Of a DNA stretch of 64,000 bases, positions 1 to 10,992 are shown one piece after another. A program made the position numbers and the translations under genes. Origin of the DNA: Vesta saturnalis (taxonomy: Eukaryota > Arthropoda > Insecta > Coleoptera > Lampyridae); contig JARFJB010000762.1 of NCBI GenBank assembly GCA_036346205.1, positions 3,987,001-4,051,000 on the forward strand, in the 5' to 3' direction. The notes beneath the pieces were generated by a model, which saw only the letters and a program-made list of their open reading frames with translations, was not told the DNA's origin and did not search any database. Position 1 is the first letter of the stretch, and every line of letters begins with the position of its first letter.

Positions 1-1365
1 ATGACATTTTCATTATCACTAAATCGACTTATTAGCTCATTTTACAACTTTTGGCCAAGTTTTGTCATGATCGGCCATGATGTCTGGATGTCTTGAGAGG
101 TGGGGGGGGGGGTGATTAGGGTCAGTTTTTGGATTTCATTAAATATTTCAATTTTTAGTATTTTGTAAGGAAATCCTGTGATGCACTAGCATTCATCTAG
201 TTTAAAAATAATTTAGTTTTACATACCTTTTCTTTATAATCGTTCTTAAAGATTAATTAAATATGATTTAAAATTTACCATCATTATCGATATTTTCATA
301 TGTTGGCGGCTTTGTAGTTTTCTTTCAAGTTAGCATATATATGACTATTAATCTCTATATCACATGAAGCTTTAAACGCATACCTAACATAGACTATTAT
401 TGTTGTTTTCACTGTTCCCTATTTTCATTATGAACGTCGTGTGTTGTTTCATACCAGATATTTTTTGTTTACTTAACTCTCACTTAACTCAACAAAGACA
501 CAGACGCTGTTTTGTTATTTTCATGTATTTCATGATATTATTAGCACATAACAGGTAAACATCAAATTTGCGTCCAGTAAAGCGTTAACTGACCTTTTTG
601 AGTGATGCTAAACGTATCCGAATGGCGATGGTAAATGTTTCATCTCTAAAATCAATCACATACTAATTACATGATCTTTTTGAATCGCCAATTATTCACT
701 TCAAAAAGTTAAATTTAAGTTATAAATAATTTATAATAATACAACTAAGAAAATGTAACACTTTAATTCATGAAATAACAGTACAATACTTAATTTGAAA
801 TGTGTGTTTATGCAAAACAAGGAATTTCCAACTGTAATAGTAAAACTTTAATTTAATAACATAAAAAAAATTCATTAACTGATAGTATTCAAAAAAAGTA
901 GTTTAAGTTAAGCCGGAAGATAGTGGGTTGGCTAAAAAATGTGGGTATGGAATGTGGAAGTACTATGTATGTATGTATAAGATAAATTTCTGTAATAATC
1001 AGTGTTCCTTCAATTTCTTTAATTGGAATTCCTTTAATTTTTTGTTAGATTAAAGCGTCACTAATTTGCACATCATCAATAAAGATTAAAGGTGCTGATG
1101 GACGTTAAAATGTTACAGAAGGAATTGACTTGTTTCAATACTATTAGAGTCAAGGATAATACAGTTTTTTTTGTACCTTTTAACATTTGTCTTGAATGGT
1201 TAAATTAGAGAAAAGTTGTTTGCAAAAGTTCATTATTGTTTATCGTTTCCGAGATTTAAAATAAAATGCGATTTTTGGGTTTTGCTTTTTTGGTAATTGT
1301 TTCATTTATTTTAAAAGATTTTTAAAAACCAAACGTCTTCTCCATTGTCACTTTTTGAATTCTAT
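1..1365. other. AT-rich stretch without recognisable gene
   Basis: No ORF or RNA gene I can support on either strand. The only local oddity is a run of 11 G at about 102-112, unusual in this AT-rich context and a likely site of length error. Confidence 0.6.
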
Positions 1366-1545
1366 GAGCGTTTTCAAATTTTTTATTCGACGTTTCGTCT
1401 CCGAGAAACCATCATCAACTTTATTTTTTTATATCGCCGCAACCAACGAAACACCCTGTATTCGATGGTATCTTTTATTACGAAATTAACCATGTATTAC
1501 ACATTACGGTATTGAAGCTAATTTTTAAGAAAAATTCGGATTAAT
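1366..1545 (+). repeat. Left terminal inverted repeat of mariner element A
   Basis: Its reverse complement matches 2640-2815 with few mismatches, for example the shared AAACCATCATCAACTTTATT block and the ACACCCTGTATTCGAT block. A weaker relative of the same end sequence is found at about 12240-12310. Confidence 0.8.
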
Positions 1546-1674
1546 ATTAGTATTTGATAATATTGTTTATGTACAAATTTAACAACTCCAATCTTTTAAA
1601 CGAAATTGTATTAACTGCTGCCATAACCGATACTAACAACTGCTCTTCATTTCCAAAATTCCCATCATACACTT

Positions 1675-2346
1675 AGTTTTTCAAAATCCAACGGACTTAA
1701 ATCGGGTGATCGGGCTAGCCAAGCTACTGCACTGTAAGTTCCAATCTATTTTCCTGTAAACCGCAATGACAGATAGTCCTGTACATTTCTTGAGTTATGT
1801 GCTGGGGCACCATCTTGTTGAAACCAACAGTTGTTAACAAGTGCTAGAGGTAATTCATGCACGGCATTTTCCAAATCAGTCCTTGCTAAGGACTGATTTG
1901 GAAAATGCCGTGCATGAATAGTGCCCAATAGTGTTTGTTACGTCGGTTGAAAATTCCATTTTTGGTTATCATGCTTTCAACAGATCTTCATCACATTTTC
2001 GAGTATACCATTCGCAAAAACCTGCTCGTCGCTCCTAAGACCCTCACAAACTCGAAATTTATATGGATGAAACTTATTTTTTATTTAAATGAATTATGCT
2101 GTAGAATTAGCTATAGCAGTACTATGTTCAATTTATGTTGGCGATATTTCAGGGTTTTCAACAACGGTTTGTAAAACGGTATTCGTCATCAGATTGTTTT
2201 CGGCGGTATAAAACAGGTTTTGTAAATAAACAAAATTCTTTTAAATAAGATTCCAAATGTCTAAAAATGGATTTACCAGGTTGCCTTCGTTCAGGATATT
2301 CATCTAAATACATCAGTTCAGTAACTACACAATTTCTGCGTGACAA
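1675..2346 (-). pseudogene. Mariner (DD34D) transposase remnant, element A
   Basis: Catalyses cut-and-paste transposition when intact. Read on the minus strand, 2346-2158 gives an N-terminal helix-turn-helix segment with the YPERRQP motif typical of insect mariner relatives. 1928-1746 gives the second catalytic aspartate in FQQDGAPAH, and about 1740-1675, in another frame, gives ARSPDLSPLDF with the third aspartate. The stretch expected to hold the first catalytic aspartate is damaged where a perfect palindrome interrupts the frame (1853-1919). Frame changes and stops rule out a working enzyme. Family assignment rests on these motifs. Confidence 0.75.
1853..1919. repeat. Perfect snapback palindrome, 32-bp arms, 3-nt spacer
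   Basis: Arms 1853-1884 and 1888-1919 are exact reverse complements separated by GCT. The palindrome lies inside transposase coding sequence of element A and was probably created after insertion. Confidence 0.95.
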
Positions 2347-2554
2347 GATGTCAACATATCGAACCTTTCTTTGTAAAATTTCGTCTTTCCATAGATATAC
2401 TTATTGGATAATTACAATTATAGATTAACTAAACAAAACCAAAAAAACAACCCACAAAGTAATGGTAATAAAAACAACTTAAAATACGAACAATTCAAAT
2501 AACAACAACGTCCTCAACGCAATAAAACTAAGTTAAATAGTTTTCAACAAAATG

Positions 2555-2631
2555 TGATATCAGTCAATATTAGAAGGCTTTGATAAAATAATACTTATTT
2601 TATCAAAGCCTTCTAATATTGACTGATATCA
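2555..2631. repeat. Perfect snapback palindrome, 37-bp arms, 3-nt spacer
   Basis: Arms 2555-2591 and 2595-2631 are exact reverse complements separated by TAC. It lies between the transposase N-terminus and the right terminal repeat of element A. Confidence 0.95.
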
Positions 2632-2639
2632 TATAAAAA

Positions 2640-2815
2640 ATGTAAAAATGAAGATCCGAATTTTTCAGCGTCAAAACGATAATGTGTTATACATGGTTAA
2701 ATTCGTAATAAAAATACTATCGAATACAGGGTGTTTCGTTCGTTGCGGCGATATAAAAAAATAAAGTTGATGATGGTTTCTGGAAGACGAAACTTCGAAT
2801 CAAAAATTTGAAAAC
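2640..2815 (-). repeat. Right terminal inverted repeat of mariner element A
   Basis: Reverse complement of the 1366-1545 repeat. Small differences, such as CGTTC for the expected CCAAC next to GAAACACC, show the two ends have diverged. Confidence 0.8.
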
Positions 2816-2849
2816 GCCATCTCGTTTTTCGCAAATAACTCGAAAACCT

Positions 2850-3150
2850 TCAAACTATTATCCCCAATGAAAATTATTTCTTTGTTGACGTGGATTTTTC
2901 TGGTTTGATTGGATTTGAATGGACTGGAAATATTAGTTTTCACATTGATCCCGTATACTTTCTATTCCAACTTTTTTGTGTGTGATTTTTCAAGTATGCA
3001 AGTTTGGTCCTCTTGGTTGAAGTTGAACGTGAACGTTGAAGTGAACGGTTTACGAGTTATTTGCAATTTCATCAATCACGGTCAATTAAATACTACCGCA
3101 CCAAAAGTTAGTAAGTGGGCCGTGGATTAAAAGTCATAGTTGTGAAAGTT
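2850..3150 (+). repeat. Left terminal inverted repeat of mariner element B
   Basis: Matches the reverse complement of 4330-4665 over about 300 bp, including TTGCAATTTCATCAATCACG and CGTATACTTTCTATTCCAAC. It lacks a segment of roughly 40 bp present in the right copy. The small ORFs on both arms are repeat sequence and not genes. Confidence 0.85.
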
Positions 3151-3176
3151 AAACAAAGTATTAATTAGCAAACAAA

Positions 3177-4260
3177 TTAGTTGATTAAATGTTCGAATTG
3201 TTCACCGTTGACTGCTATGCATTTACGAATTCTTTTCATGATTGACTGACGTACGTTGAAAAATAATTGCGGATAATCTCTTATTAAATTAGAGCAATAA
3301 AAAATTCGGAGAGGTTTGACCTTTGTAAGTGGCACCAAATACACCATGTCTTTTAAACGACCCCAGACAAAGAAATCCATATGGTTTAGATCCGGTGAAC
3401 GTGCAGGCCAAGGAACCGGTCTTCTTCCACGTCCAATCCAGTTTTCATTATAAGTTCGATTCAATCACCGCCTAGCAGTGAGTGTAAAATGAGGGGACGC
3501 ACCATCGTGCATGAAAGACATCCGGCCCCTAACATCCAGATGGACATCTTCTAGAAACTCGGGTAAATCATTATCCAAAAAATTGGTGTAGGAATTACCA
3601 TTTAAACGTTGTTACAAAAATAATGAACCAATTAAATTATTGCCAATAATACCAACCCATACATTCACACTGAATTGCTGTTGATGATGAAAACGCGTGG
3701 ATTTTGATAATCGCAGTAATGATTGTTATGGAAGATAAAAGTTCAGTTTCTGGCGAAATCTGCCTCATCAGTGAATAAAATAATCGATGGAAAATTTCGG
3801 TCATTATTGAATTTTTGTAGAAACCAACGTGAAAAGTTCACTCTTGCTTGAAAATCATTAATGGTCAAACGTTGTACCTTTCGATAATGGAAAGATGGGC
3901 AAGAGTTCCGTTTTAATAATTCTAAATATCGTGGACTGATTTGAATTATTTTCTCTTGCCAATTGACGAGAGCTTGTTATGTGAACAGCGCCAATTTCAT
4001 CCAACACTTTTTGTTCTAAAACTGGTGTTCTTGCAGTTAGCCTCCTACCACTGTCAATTTTTGGTGACTTCAAACAACCTGTGAGAACCCGATATGAACA
4101 GAATTTTTATAAATTGATAATATATTTCACTTTCACAAAGACGCCGGTCAATGTTGGCAAACGTCTTTTCATTCGGTATTCGCCGATTAGGAAATGCCTG
4201 GGAATATAAACTAACAGCTTCCGCACAATTCCCAAACGCTCTGCCATACACTATGTGCAA
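3177..4260 (-). pseudogene. Mariner (DD34D) transposase, element B, frameshifted
   Basis: The N-terminus at 4260 has a helix-turn-helix region with FPNRRIPNEKTF, followed at 4073-3858 by a second DNA-binding helix segment. The catalytic core follows in order: FTDEADF (first D, near 3760), FMHDGASPHF (second D, near 3510) and ARSPDLNHMDFFVWG (third D, about 3420-3360), with a normal-looking C-terminal tail ending at 3177. The spacing fits the DD34D mariner type. At least three frame changes and several stops break it. Length is close to a full mariner transposase of about 345 residues. Confidence 0.82.
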
Positions 4261-4329
4261 TTTCGGAGTTGGAATACCGATTATTATTCATTATGGATAA
4301 AGAAATTGTATGAAAACTGATCAAAAATC

Positions 4330-4665
4330 ATAATATGACAACTATGAGTTTAATCCACTACCCACTTACTAAATTTTGGTGCGATAGTATTTAATTGACC
4401 GTGATTGATGAAATTGCAAATAACTAGTAAACTGTTCACTGTATCAACTTCAACAAAGAGGACCAAATTTGCAGAAAATTGAATAACGGGCCCAAAAAGT
4501 CACCAAAACGTCTGAAAAATCACACACAAAGAAGTTGGAATAGAAAGTATACGGGAACAATGTGAAAACGAATACTTCCAGTCCATTCATAGACAATCCA
4601 ATGAAACCAGAAAAGTCCTTGTCAACAAAGAAATAATTTTCACTGGGGATAGTATTTTGAAATTC
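4330..4665 (-). repeat. Right terminal inverted repeat of mariner element B
   Basis: Inverted partner of 2850-3150, about 40 bp longer. A remnant immediately outside it (to about 4740) has no counterpart on the left. Confidence 0.82.
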
Positions 4666-5779
4666 CGTATTCCGTATTTCGTGGCGTAAAACAAAAAGGG
4701 GCCATCTTATTTTTACTACTTGCTCCTTTCGAAAACACATGTTAGTCACAAAATATATTTATTTACACTAGAACATTCAAATTCTTAAGTGTTTCTGCAC
4801 AGTCGATTTAGTGCTGTCATAATCGCATATACACTTAAATCAATAACATTAATGTCCAATACTGTTTAACTTAATTCACACATGATTGCACACCTTTATT
4901 TTGTTACTTAGTGGATATATGCACTGCGACTCTAACTATTTACAGACAAAAACAAACAGCACCGATCGTTTTATGATCTCACAAAATACTCGCGCGCTAC
5001 CACACCTTAAGTATAGCTCTTTGCCGAACGCCTCGTCATGTACCATGGCATTGTCTCTCTTATATACGCGCGTTCATATATTTTGACCGGCATCATATTT
5101 TTGGCGCTAAAATCACAATGAATATATCCCAAAGGAGCTTTCCACTGCGCGTCAGCCGAGTGGAAAGCCTGAAACGGAACCAACGCAGCCGGTACGATAA
5201 AATCGCAGCCAGAATATTTTTACAAACATCCTCACAACTCTTCGGAAAGACCCTAATTCACATTCTAATTCACTCTATATACTGTCCACATCTATATTTA
5301 ACTTTTTATGAAATTCTAGCACTATTTGTCCATGAGCATGCATTCAATTTTTCTATTGCGCAATTTGCGACATTTATACAAGTAAAAACATACATACATA
5401 TTCTTTTCTACAATTTAATACAATATCAACATATCATAAATTCACTCATTTGCACGTTTACAACAATTTTTATACCGCATTCCACAGCATACAGTGGCAG
5501 ATTCCGGTAGGATTTAACCATTACCATCTCAATAGGGGTTTTACCAAAACATTATGTCTCATGCTACATTTAAAGACTCTTTTACATCATGCACAACCCT
5601 TTATTAAAATTCCAGTGGCGTAGCATTTACACTACTTTACATTCTGTACACACAAAAAAATTCTGGTGAAAACTCATGTTCATTTACCATCCAAAATACG
5701 TTCTACACAAAACACAAGACTACATATACCCAGTGCGTCAATATGATCTCATATGTTGTGTAGTATACTTTCACTCTTA
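4666..5779. other. No gene seen; possible old LTR fragment
   Basis: The open stretch at 5118-5510 has no recognisable protein features. Around 5611-5665 the sequence TTCCAGTGGCGTA followed by a CACACAAAAA tract resembles a part of the 2.4-kb LTRs at 40112-42484 and 44570-46954 (there at about 42341-42400), suggesting an old diverged LTR relative. This rests on short similarity only. Confidence 0.3.
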
Positions 5780-6974
5780 AAGTGGATAATAAGATGGATC
5801 TATTGTTTGTCAACAGAAACGTGAAATTCTTCCCACTCTTATATTTTTTGACTGGTATATTTTTTAATACACATAATTTCATCAAAAAGTTCCGAATCAT
5901 CTATATGAATATCAGCCAATGAGTTTCCAACATCTGACCACAGAGGTTCTTTTTTTAGCAATATTCAACGAAATGCTAGCGAATCTTCAAAGGGTGGCGT
6001 CCATTTATCCTAATGAGCTATACAAGTAGTATGAAACATGGTCTCTGACGTTTTAAATTTATTTACGGCTAGATCTTCCCCTTCAATTACCAGAGATAGT
6101 AGCATAGCGTTAACTTGATTTGGCAAAAAGACTTCCTTTTTTCCGTTCTATTTATTATTGCCTTTAATTTAATAAAACCAATAAAGGTTTTTCAGAGTTC
6201 ACTTGCACTTGCAATTTAGAAGCTTGTGAGTGAAGAAACTGTAGCCAAACTTTAAAAAATTGTTCTTAAAGCTATTAAGAATCAATGTGGGATTGTTCTT
6301 GAGAGAGCAGTTCACTAGCTACCAGTTTGAACATTTTTAATATTCCTTCTGTCGAAAGTAATAACGCTAACCATCTTGCTTTAGTGTATCCCAACAGTGG
6401 TATTCAACATTAACCAGCTCACAAAATTCTTTTCATTGTTCAAGTCGAACTCTATAAATGTAGAAATAGTCGTAAATTTTCGCAATAATGGCTTTGATGT
6501 CAATAGGCAAGTAGTCTGCTGATGTTTGAATACAGTTATGAGCAGCACAGTTCACCCCAACTAAAAGTCTTTTAATAACTGCTGAAGTTCATTTTGGTCA
6601 TGTCTTGCTGCTCCACCAAAATTACAACTTGTGCTGTTAGCGCACTACTTTTGTTGTTACGTCGTATTTGTCACCCGTTTTAATAATATATTCGGATATA
6701 ATGCGTGAGCTTTCACCTAGAAGATGTTTAACTTCCAAAACTTTACTTGAATGCCTTTGTCTTTCATACAATATCTTACGAGTATGTGACAAATTTTTAC
6801 GCTCCCCTGATTTGAACAATCGGCATAGATTTTCACAAAATTGATAGTTCCAGGATCATTTTGCTTAATGATTTTTTTTTGTAAAATGTTGCAGACAATA
6901 CTTTCAGGTTTGGTTCTAGCACATACAAATTTTTGTTGGAACCTACTTTTTATGAGATTACTATTGAAATCCAT
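5780..6974 (-). pseudogene. hAT-type transposase relic
   Basis: The minus strand read in shifting frames follows the layout of a hAT transposase subgroup common in insects. About 6920-6800 gives CARTKPESIV and then KIYADCSNQG with the first catalytic aspartate. About 6720-6640 gives HLLGESSRIISEYI. About 6570-6470 gives NCAAHNCIQTSADYLPID followed by a KIYDYFYIY segment and LKEFCE, the insertion-domain region of hAT enzymes. Near 6030 come HTTCIAH and DKWTPPFEDS, and near 5880-5830 LFDEIMCIKKYTSQKI. Stops and frameshifts are frequent. The C-terminal dimerisation region is not visible. Assignment is by pattern recognition of the family. Confidence 0.65.
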
Positions 6975-8213
6975 AGAATGAGGACCGATTATGGATCATG
7001 ATGCGGTATAACCAAATACATTCAATCGCTGCTAGCTTAGTTCTGCATGTCGAAATGTGTCGTTACGAGAAAAAATGCTGTACAATATTCGCCTTTTCAC
7101 TATGTGTAAGTGAAAACTGTGCAGATTTTAATTACTTTATATCACTATCTGAGACTGCCTTTTTAATAAATGTATATTCACTTTCCAAATCTCTATTAAA
7201 TGTATCCTTTCTTTTTGGAATTTTCCGATTTTCTATCGTCCTATATATACACTACACTATAACAATTATTTATTTTATCATTCATTAAAATGTTGAACAG
7301 TATTTAACTTGATCGTATCCTCGAATGTTAAAATACCTTTAACATGCATCCACTCATTTAACATGCATGCATCTTTATATCAAAAATCAAAAAAGAACAT
7401 GTCAACAAAATTTGTTTAATTCTAATTACTATTATTATTAAAATTAAACATACAATTACTAAAAGAAGCTCCAAAAACTGGTAATTTATCGAAAACTGAC
7501 TGTGTAACAACCCTTTTTGAGTTGTATTAAAATATACCTTAATTTAAGGTCTTTCATTCATTTAGTTGTAAATATAAGAAAAAAGTTTTTAATTATTGAA
7601 ATATAGGTATGAGGTAGGCAACTTAATTTGCATTTCTTTTTAGGGGTTTATAGTGTATAATTCTTAAAGGTTTATACTTCCACTTCCATAAATTATTTTT
7701 CTGATCATTTTATTCACGCATTACGTCATCATTGACTTAATCCTGCTCATATCTTTTGCGCACGACTACATCATCGAACTTTGAAAGCATCCATTTTACT
7801 TACTTCCTCATGGATGTTGAAGCAGGAAACTTTGTTTTGGTTTTCCGCCTAAATTTTAGTGAAAAGTGCCATTGATTTGATGGTAAGATATGTTTTAACG
7901 CATTATACAAAAAATTAAAACATTTGCTCTTTTCAGGCACTATTATTTTAGTTCAGTTTTATTTTACTTTTATTACCATTTAAGTACGCGTTTAATTTTA
8001 CTGTTGCGTACGCTTTCATTTTATGATTGCAATTTTTGCATTAAAAATTTCAAGATAATGCATTAAACGGATTATTCCAATTCATGAAGATAAATTTTTA
8101 AGAAGGAAAATTTCAGTGTTGGGTGTGGCTTACAACGTAAAGCGTTATTGCAATATATTGCGCAACATTACACCAGGATTACGTCATCTGGGTTTGCATT
8201 TCGGCATTATTTT
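6975..8213. other. AT-rich stretch without recognisable gene
   Basis: The open frame at 6998-7288 is low in information and resembles no family I know. No repeat or RNA signal seen. Confidence 0.5.
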
Positions 8214-8639
8214 TTATAATACCAGGGATTCCCAAGAAGATTTTGTATATTTAGAAATTTCTAGATATAATCTACATTTAATATCAAAGATTTCTTGCCC
8301 ATGCAATTCTTGGACTTTTTTTTTCAAAAATTCGTTCACAAGTCCAAATTTTGCAATATCAATATTTTCTTTTGTTTGTAACATTCTTTTCAATATAGAA
8401 ACATACGTCCACAGTGATGATTTAATTTGGAGGAATGGTATAGAAACTTTTACCTTTTCTTTGATATTATACCAAAATAACCTCAATTCCTCTTTTAACG
8501 CCTCTTTGGTTTCTCCAAGCGTTGAGTATTCTCTTTCGTACCTTACTTTAGATGTCGACGGGTCAATTTCCTTCATGGCGGAGGCGGCAATCTTTTTAAT
8601 TTCATTAGGGATAATAAGAAACTCGTTTTGCGTTTCCAT
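8214..8639 (-). pseudogene. Crypton-like tyrosine recombinase, N-terminal fragment
   Basis: An open minus-strand frame of 141 codons with coding character. Residues about 8-35 (IPNEIKKIAASAMKEIDPST, then KVRYEREY) resemble the first helix of the SAM-like core-binding domain of tyrosine recombinases. Residues about 84-108 (SSLWTYVSILKRML, then ENIDIAKF, then EFLKKK) fit the next part of that domain in Crypton-derived insect proteins. The catalytic C-terminal domain (R-H-R-Y) is absent downstream, where only AT-rich sequence follows. The overlapping plus-strand frame at 8116-8667 looks like its shadow. The assignment comes from remembered family patterns without a search. Confidence 0.45.
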
Positions 8640-8810
8640 TTTAATTTTAAGATTTTATTTTGTTTAGAATAGAACTTTAGCAACGTCACACATTTTCATG
8701 ATAGTGCGATTTCGATTTTAGAGTTTTTAGTAATTTTAGTAATAAATAATTAAGTAAATAAACTAATGAACGCATTTCGAGGGGTAGCCGTCTCAACAAA
8801 TCTCTCATAC

Positions 8811-8852
8811 TTTTACCACTCTCGCTTCGCTACGCTCGCTCGAGTGGTAAAA
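8811..8852. repeat. Hairpin with 11-bp arms around a CG-rich loop
   Basis: TTTTACCACTC (8811-8821) pairs with GAGTGGTAAAA (8842-8852). The 20-nt loop contains CGCTTCG and CGCTCG and is much richer in CG than its surroundings. It sits just upstream (minus-strand sense) of the recombinase-like fragment and could belong to that element. Confidence 0.7.
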
Positions 8853-10922
8853 ATATGCTCGAATGTTTAGACTGGGTTACCCTTCTTAATACGTTAATTA
8901 CTACAAACACAGTTATTTATTAACACCTAACTTTAACTAACGAACTATTTACACACACCGGTATATTTATTTTCCACTCGCACAACACGGTCGTAAGCAA
9001 ATTCCTTTCGCGCTAGACTTGATACTTAACAAAGCATCATAGGCGGAATAGCGCGCTTTATATTTAAGTCGACAAAAGTGCTAGATTTGTGTTGTACATT
9101 CTATAACTTGTGATATTATCCTATTGTGTCTTATCTGAAAGTCGCGCCAACTTTTTCGTACTTTCTAGATTTGGATTAATGCCTTTTAAACAATTAAACG
9201 TCCGAAACGGGACAAGAAAGGGACTTCTTTATAAATACGAAACATTTACGTAATTTATTAAAAGAATTACATATACGAAAAGATCTATTTAAAAAAAAGG
9301 ACTGTCCGTATAATACGGGAAGAAGGTTACCTTGAGATATACTCTGAAAGTGAAAGGCGTTGTTTGCAATTATTATGAATACATGCTGAAGGATTTCCTT
9401 CATATTTTGCAAGTATAAGCATATCCTTCTTTTTATGAATTCGACAATCTAAAAATGCGCTGTGGTGTTTTGAATGTTTGTAATTACACTAAAACTTTGA
9501 CTTTTAAATTAACTTGGTGGATATAAGTAAGACAGAAGACTATATTTATTTTGTATATTCCACGTTAGCCAAAATATGAATAAATTAAAGTAGCCGTTCT
9601 TGAACTAGTCAGGGCTATCTCATACCGCGTCCTGCCCTATTTACTCCTTATTAACGCTATACAAGAGCACAAAAGTGAAAAGTATTTAATAAGGAAATAG
9701 AATATTATAAGTTGATTGATTTATTAATTGCCTATCCGAAGCATTATATGTTTATTTAAATAGGTGCGCTACTTTAACATTAACTTAGCACTCTCACAAT
9801 TAATTTAAATTTCTGCTAAAAGGAAAACTAGGTTAGGAAAATTAATTAGGAATAAATTTCAAATGTGGTTGTTTAAAATCAACTTATTTTTGTATATAAG
9901 CGCTTTACAAGAATACACTGTAAGTCTAAGAAGTTACGATATTCTATGTATTAAAGATATAAAATAAAATCAACTCTTTATATACGCTTAAAAATATCAT
10001 GCCATTCCCATCACACAATTATTAGATGCATTAGAAGGGTGTGTCAGTGCTCCGTTTTGAATAGAAAAAAGTGTACTTTATGTAAGAATTGTAAAAAAAA
10101 TTTGCTTCCTTTAAATGAATCGTTTCAAATAACAAATAGATAATATGTTGATAAAAAATATTTCCACATGTTTGTTAACATAGCTCCCAGCATGATTATC
10201 TGTTACAGTTTGGATATATCCCCTTTAGCGTTCCGAGTCAGAAGCTAGTTTTTGTGGTAGTTGAAGGAGTCGAGAGAAATCTGTTATTTTCTTTTGAAGA
10301 GTCATTTAACTGGATCAGCAGGATATGTATTAGCAGTAGTAGAATAGAAACGCTAGTATTTAAAATTAGATAACGTAATATTGCCTACGTGCTTTCTGAA
10401 ATGTTGGGAAGCTATACATGCATTAAAAATATCGTTTTTATTCAATTTTCTCTTTTCACAAGAAAATCGATTTCTCCAAAATTGTGCTAAATTGATTTTA
10501 TTTTCTCATGATGTTCTTTGACGTATCGTAACGTACTTATCTATCGAAAGTGAACCCGAACCTAATTTATAACTTCTCGAAATGCTGACAGCAGCTATTA
10601 ATTGTAATTAATTGATGACCGCTACTTAACAATATGATGTATTTTGTACATTGTGATAAATTTATATCTATTATAAACGTTTCGTAACCGCGCTTTTTAT
10701 CATGGCATCATACTTTAAAGTTTAATGCTTACATTGGATAATAAATTTTCGTGGCTTCGTTAACTTCATTTTATTAATCCGTTTCATTTGCAGTATCATA
10801 AAATAAATAATTAATTGGTTTTTGTAATCGCGTAAATTGAAAATCTCATTACGAAGCAATAATAAATTGAGTTTATATAAACTTTCCTAACATTTTTATT
10901 CAATTTATGATACTTGTTCAAA

Positions 10923-10925
<3 letters not shown>
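8853..10925. other. AT-rich stretch without recognisable gene
   Basis: Several short frames, including a minus-strand one at 9194-9412, show no recognised domain. No tandem repeat or RNA gene seen. Confidence 0.5.

Positions 10926-10990
<65 letters not shown>
10926..10990. repeat. (TA)n microsatellite, about 65 bp
   Basis: An uninterrupted AT/TA dinucleotide run. Minus-strand frames translating it as alternating Y and I are artefacts. Confidence 0.97.

Positions 10991-10992
<2 letters not shown>

Larger units (their letters stand above)
1366..2815 (-). mobile_element. Mariner-type element A, decayed, with long inverted repeats
   Basis: Two inverted repeats of roughly 170-180 bp (1366-1545 and 2640-2815) bracket remnants of a minus-strand mariner transposase. 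The repeats share a nearly identical core containing ACACCCTGTATTCGAT, the kind of end seen in many insect mariner-like elements. The interior is only about 1.1 kb and the transposase is broken, so the copy is not autonomous. It also contains two perfect snapback palindromes. Its right end lies within about 35 bp of the left end of element B; whether the two inserted separately or one into the other cannot be decided from this window. Confidence 0.8.
2850..4665 (-). mobile_element. Mariner-type element B with about 300-bp inverted repeats
   Basis: Inverted repeats at 2850-3150 and 4330-4665 enclose a minus-strand mariner transposase (3177-4260). At about 1.8 kb it is longer than a canonical 1.3-kb mariner, the excess being the long terminal repeats. 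All three catalytic aspartate motifs can be read, but in different frames, so it is nearly complete yet dead as read. Confidence 0.82.

Noticed and set aside
2909..4749. Similar small ORFs at 2909-3130 (+) and 4450-4749 (-) as a duplicated protein
   Set aside because: Their similarity comes from the two arms of the terminal inverted repeat of mariner element B.
5118..5510. 130-codon plus-strand ORF
   Set aside because: AT-rich composition, no motif, and possible overlap with an old LTR fragment.
8116..8667. 183-codon plus-strand ORF
   Set aside because: It overlaps the minus-strand frame with recombinase-like features and has no recognisable pattern itself; probably a shadow.
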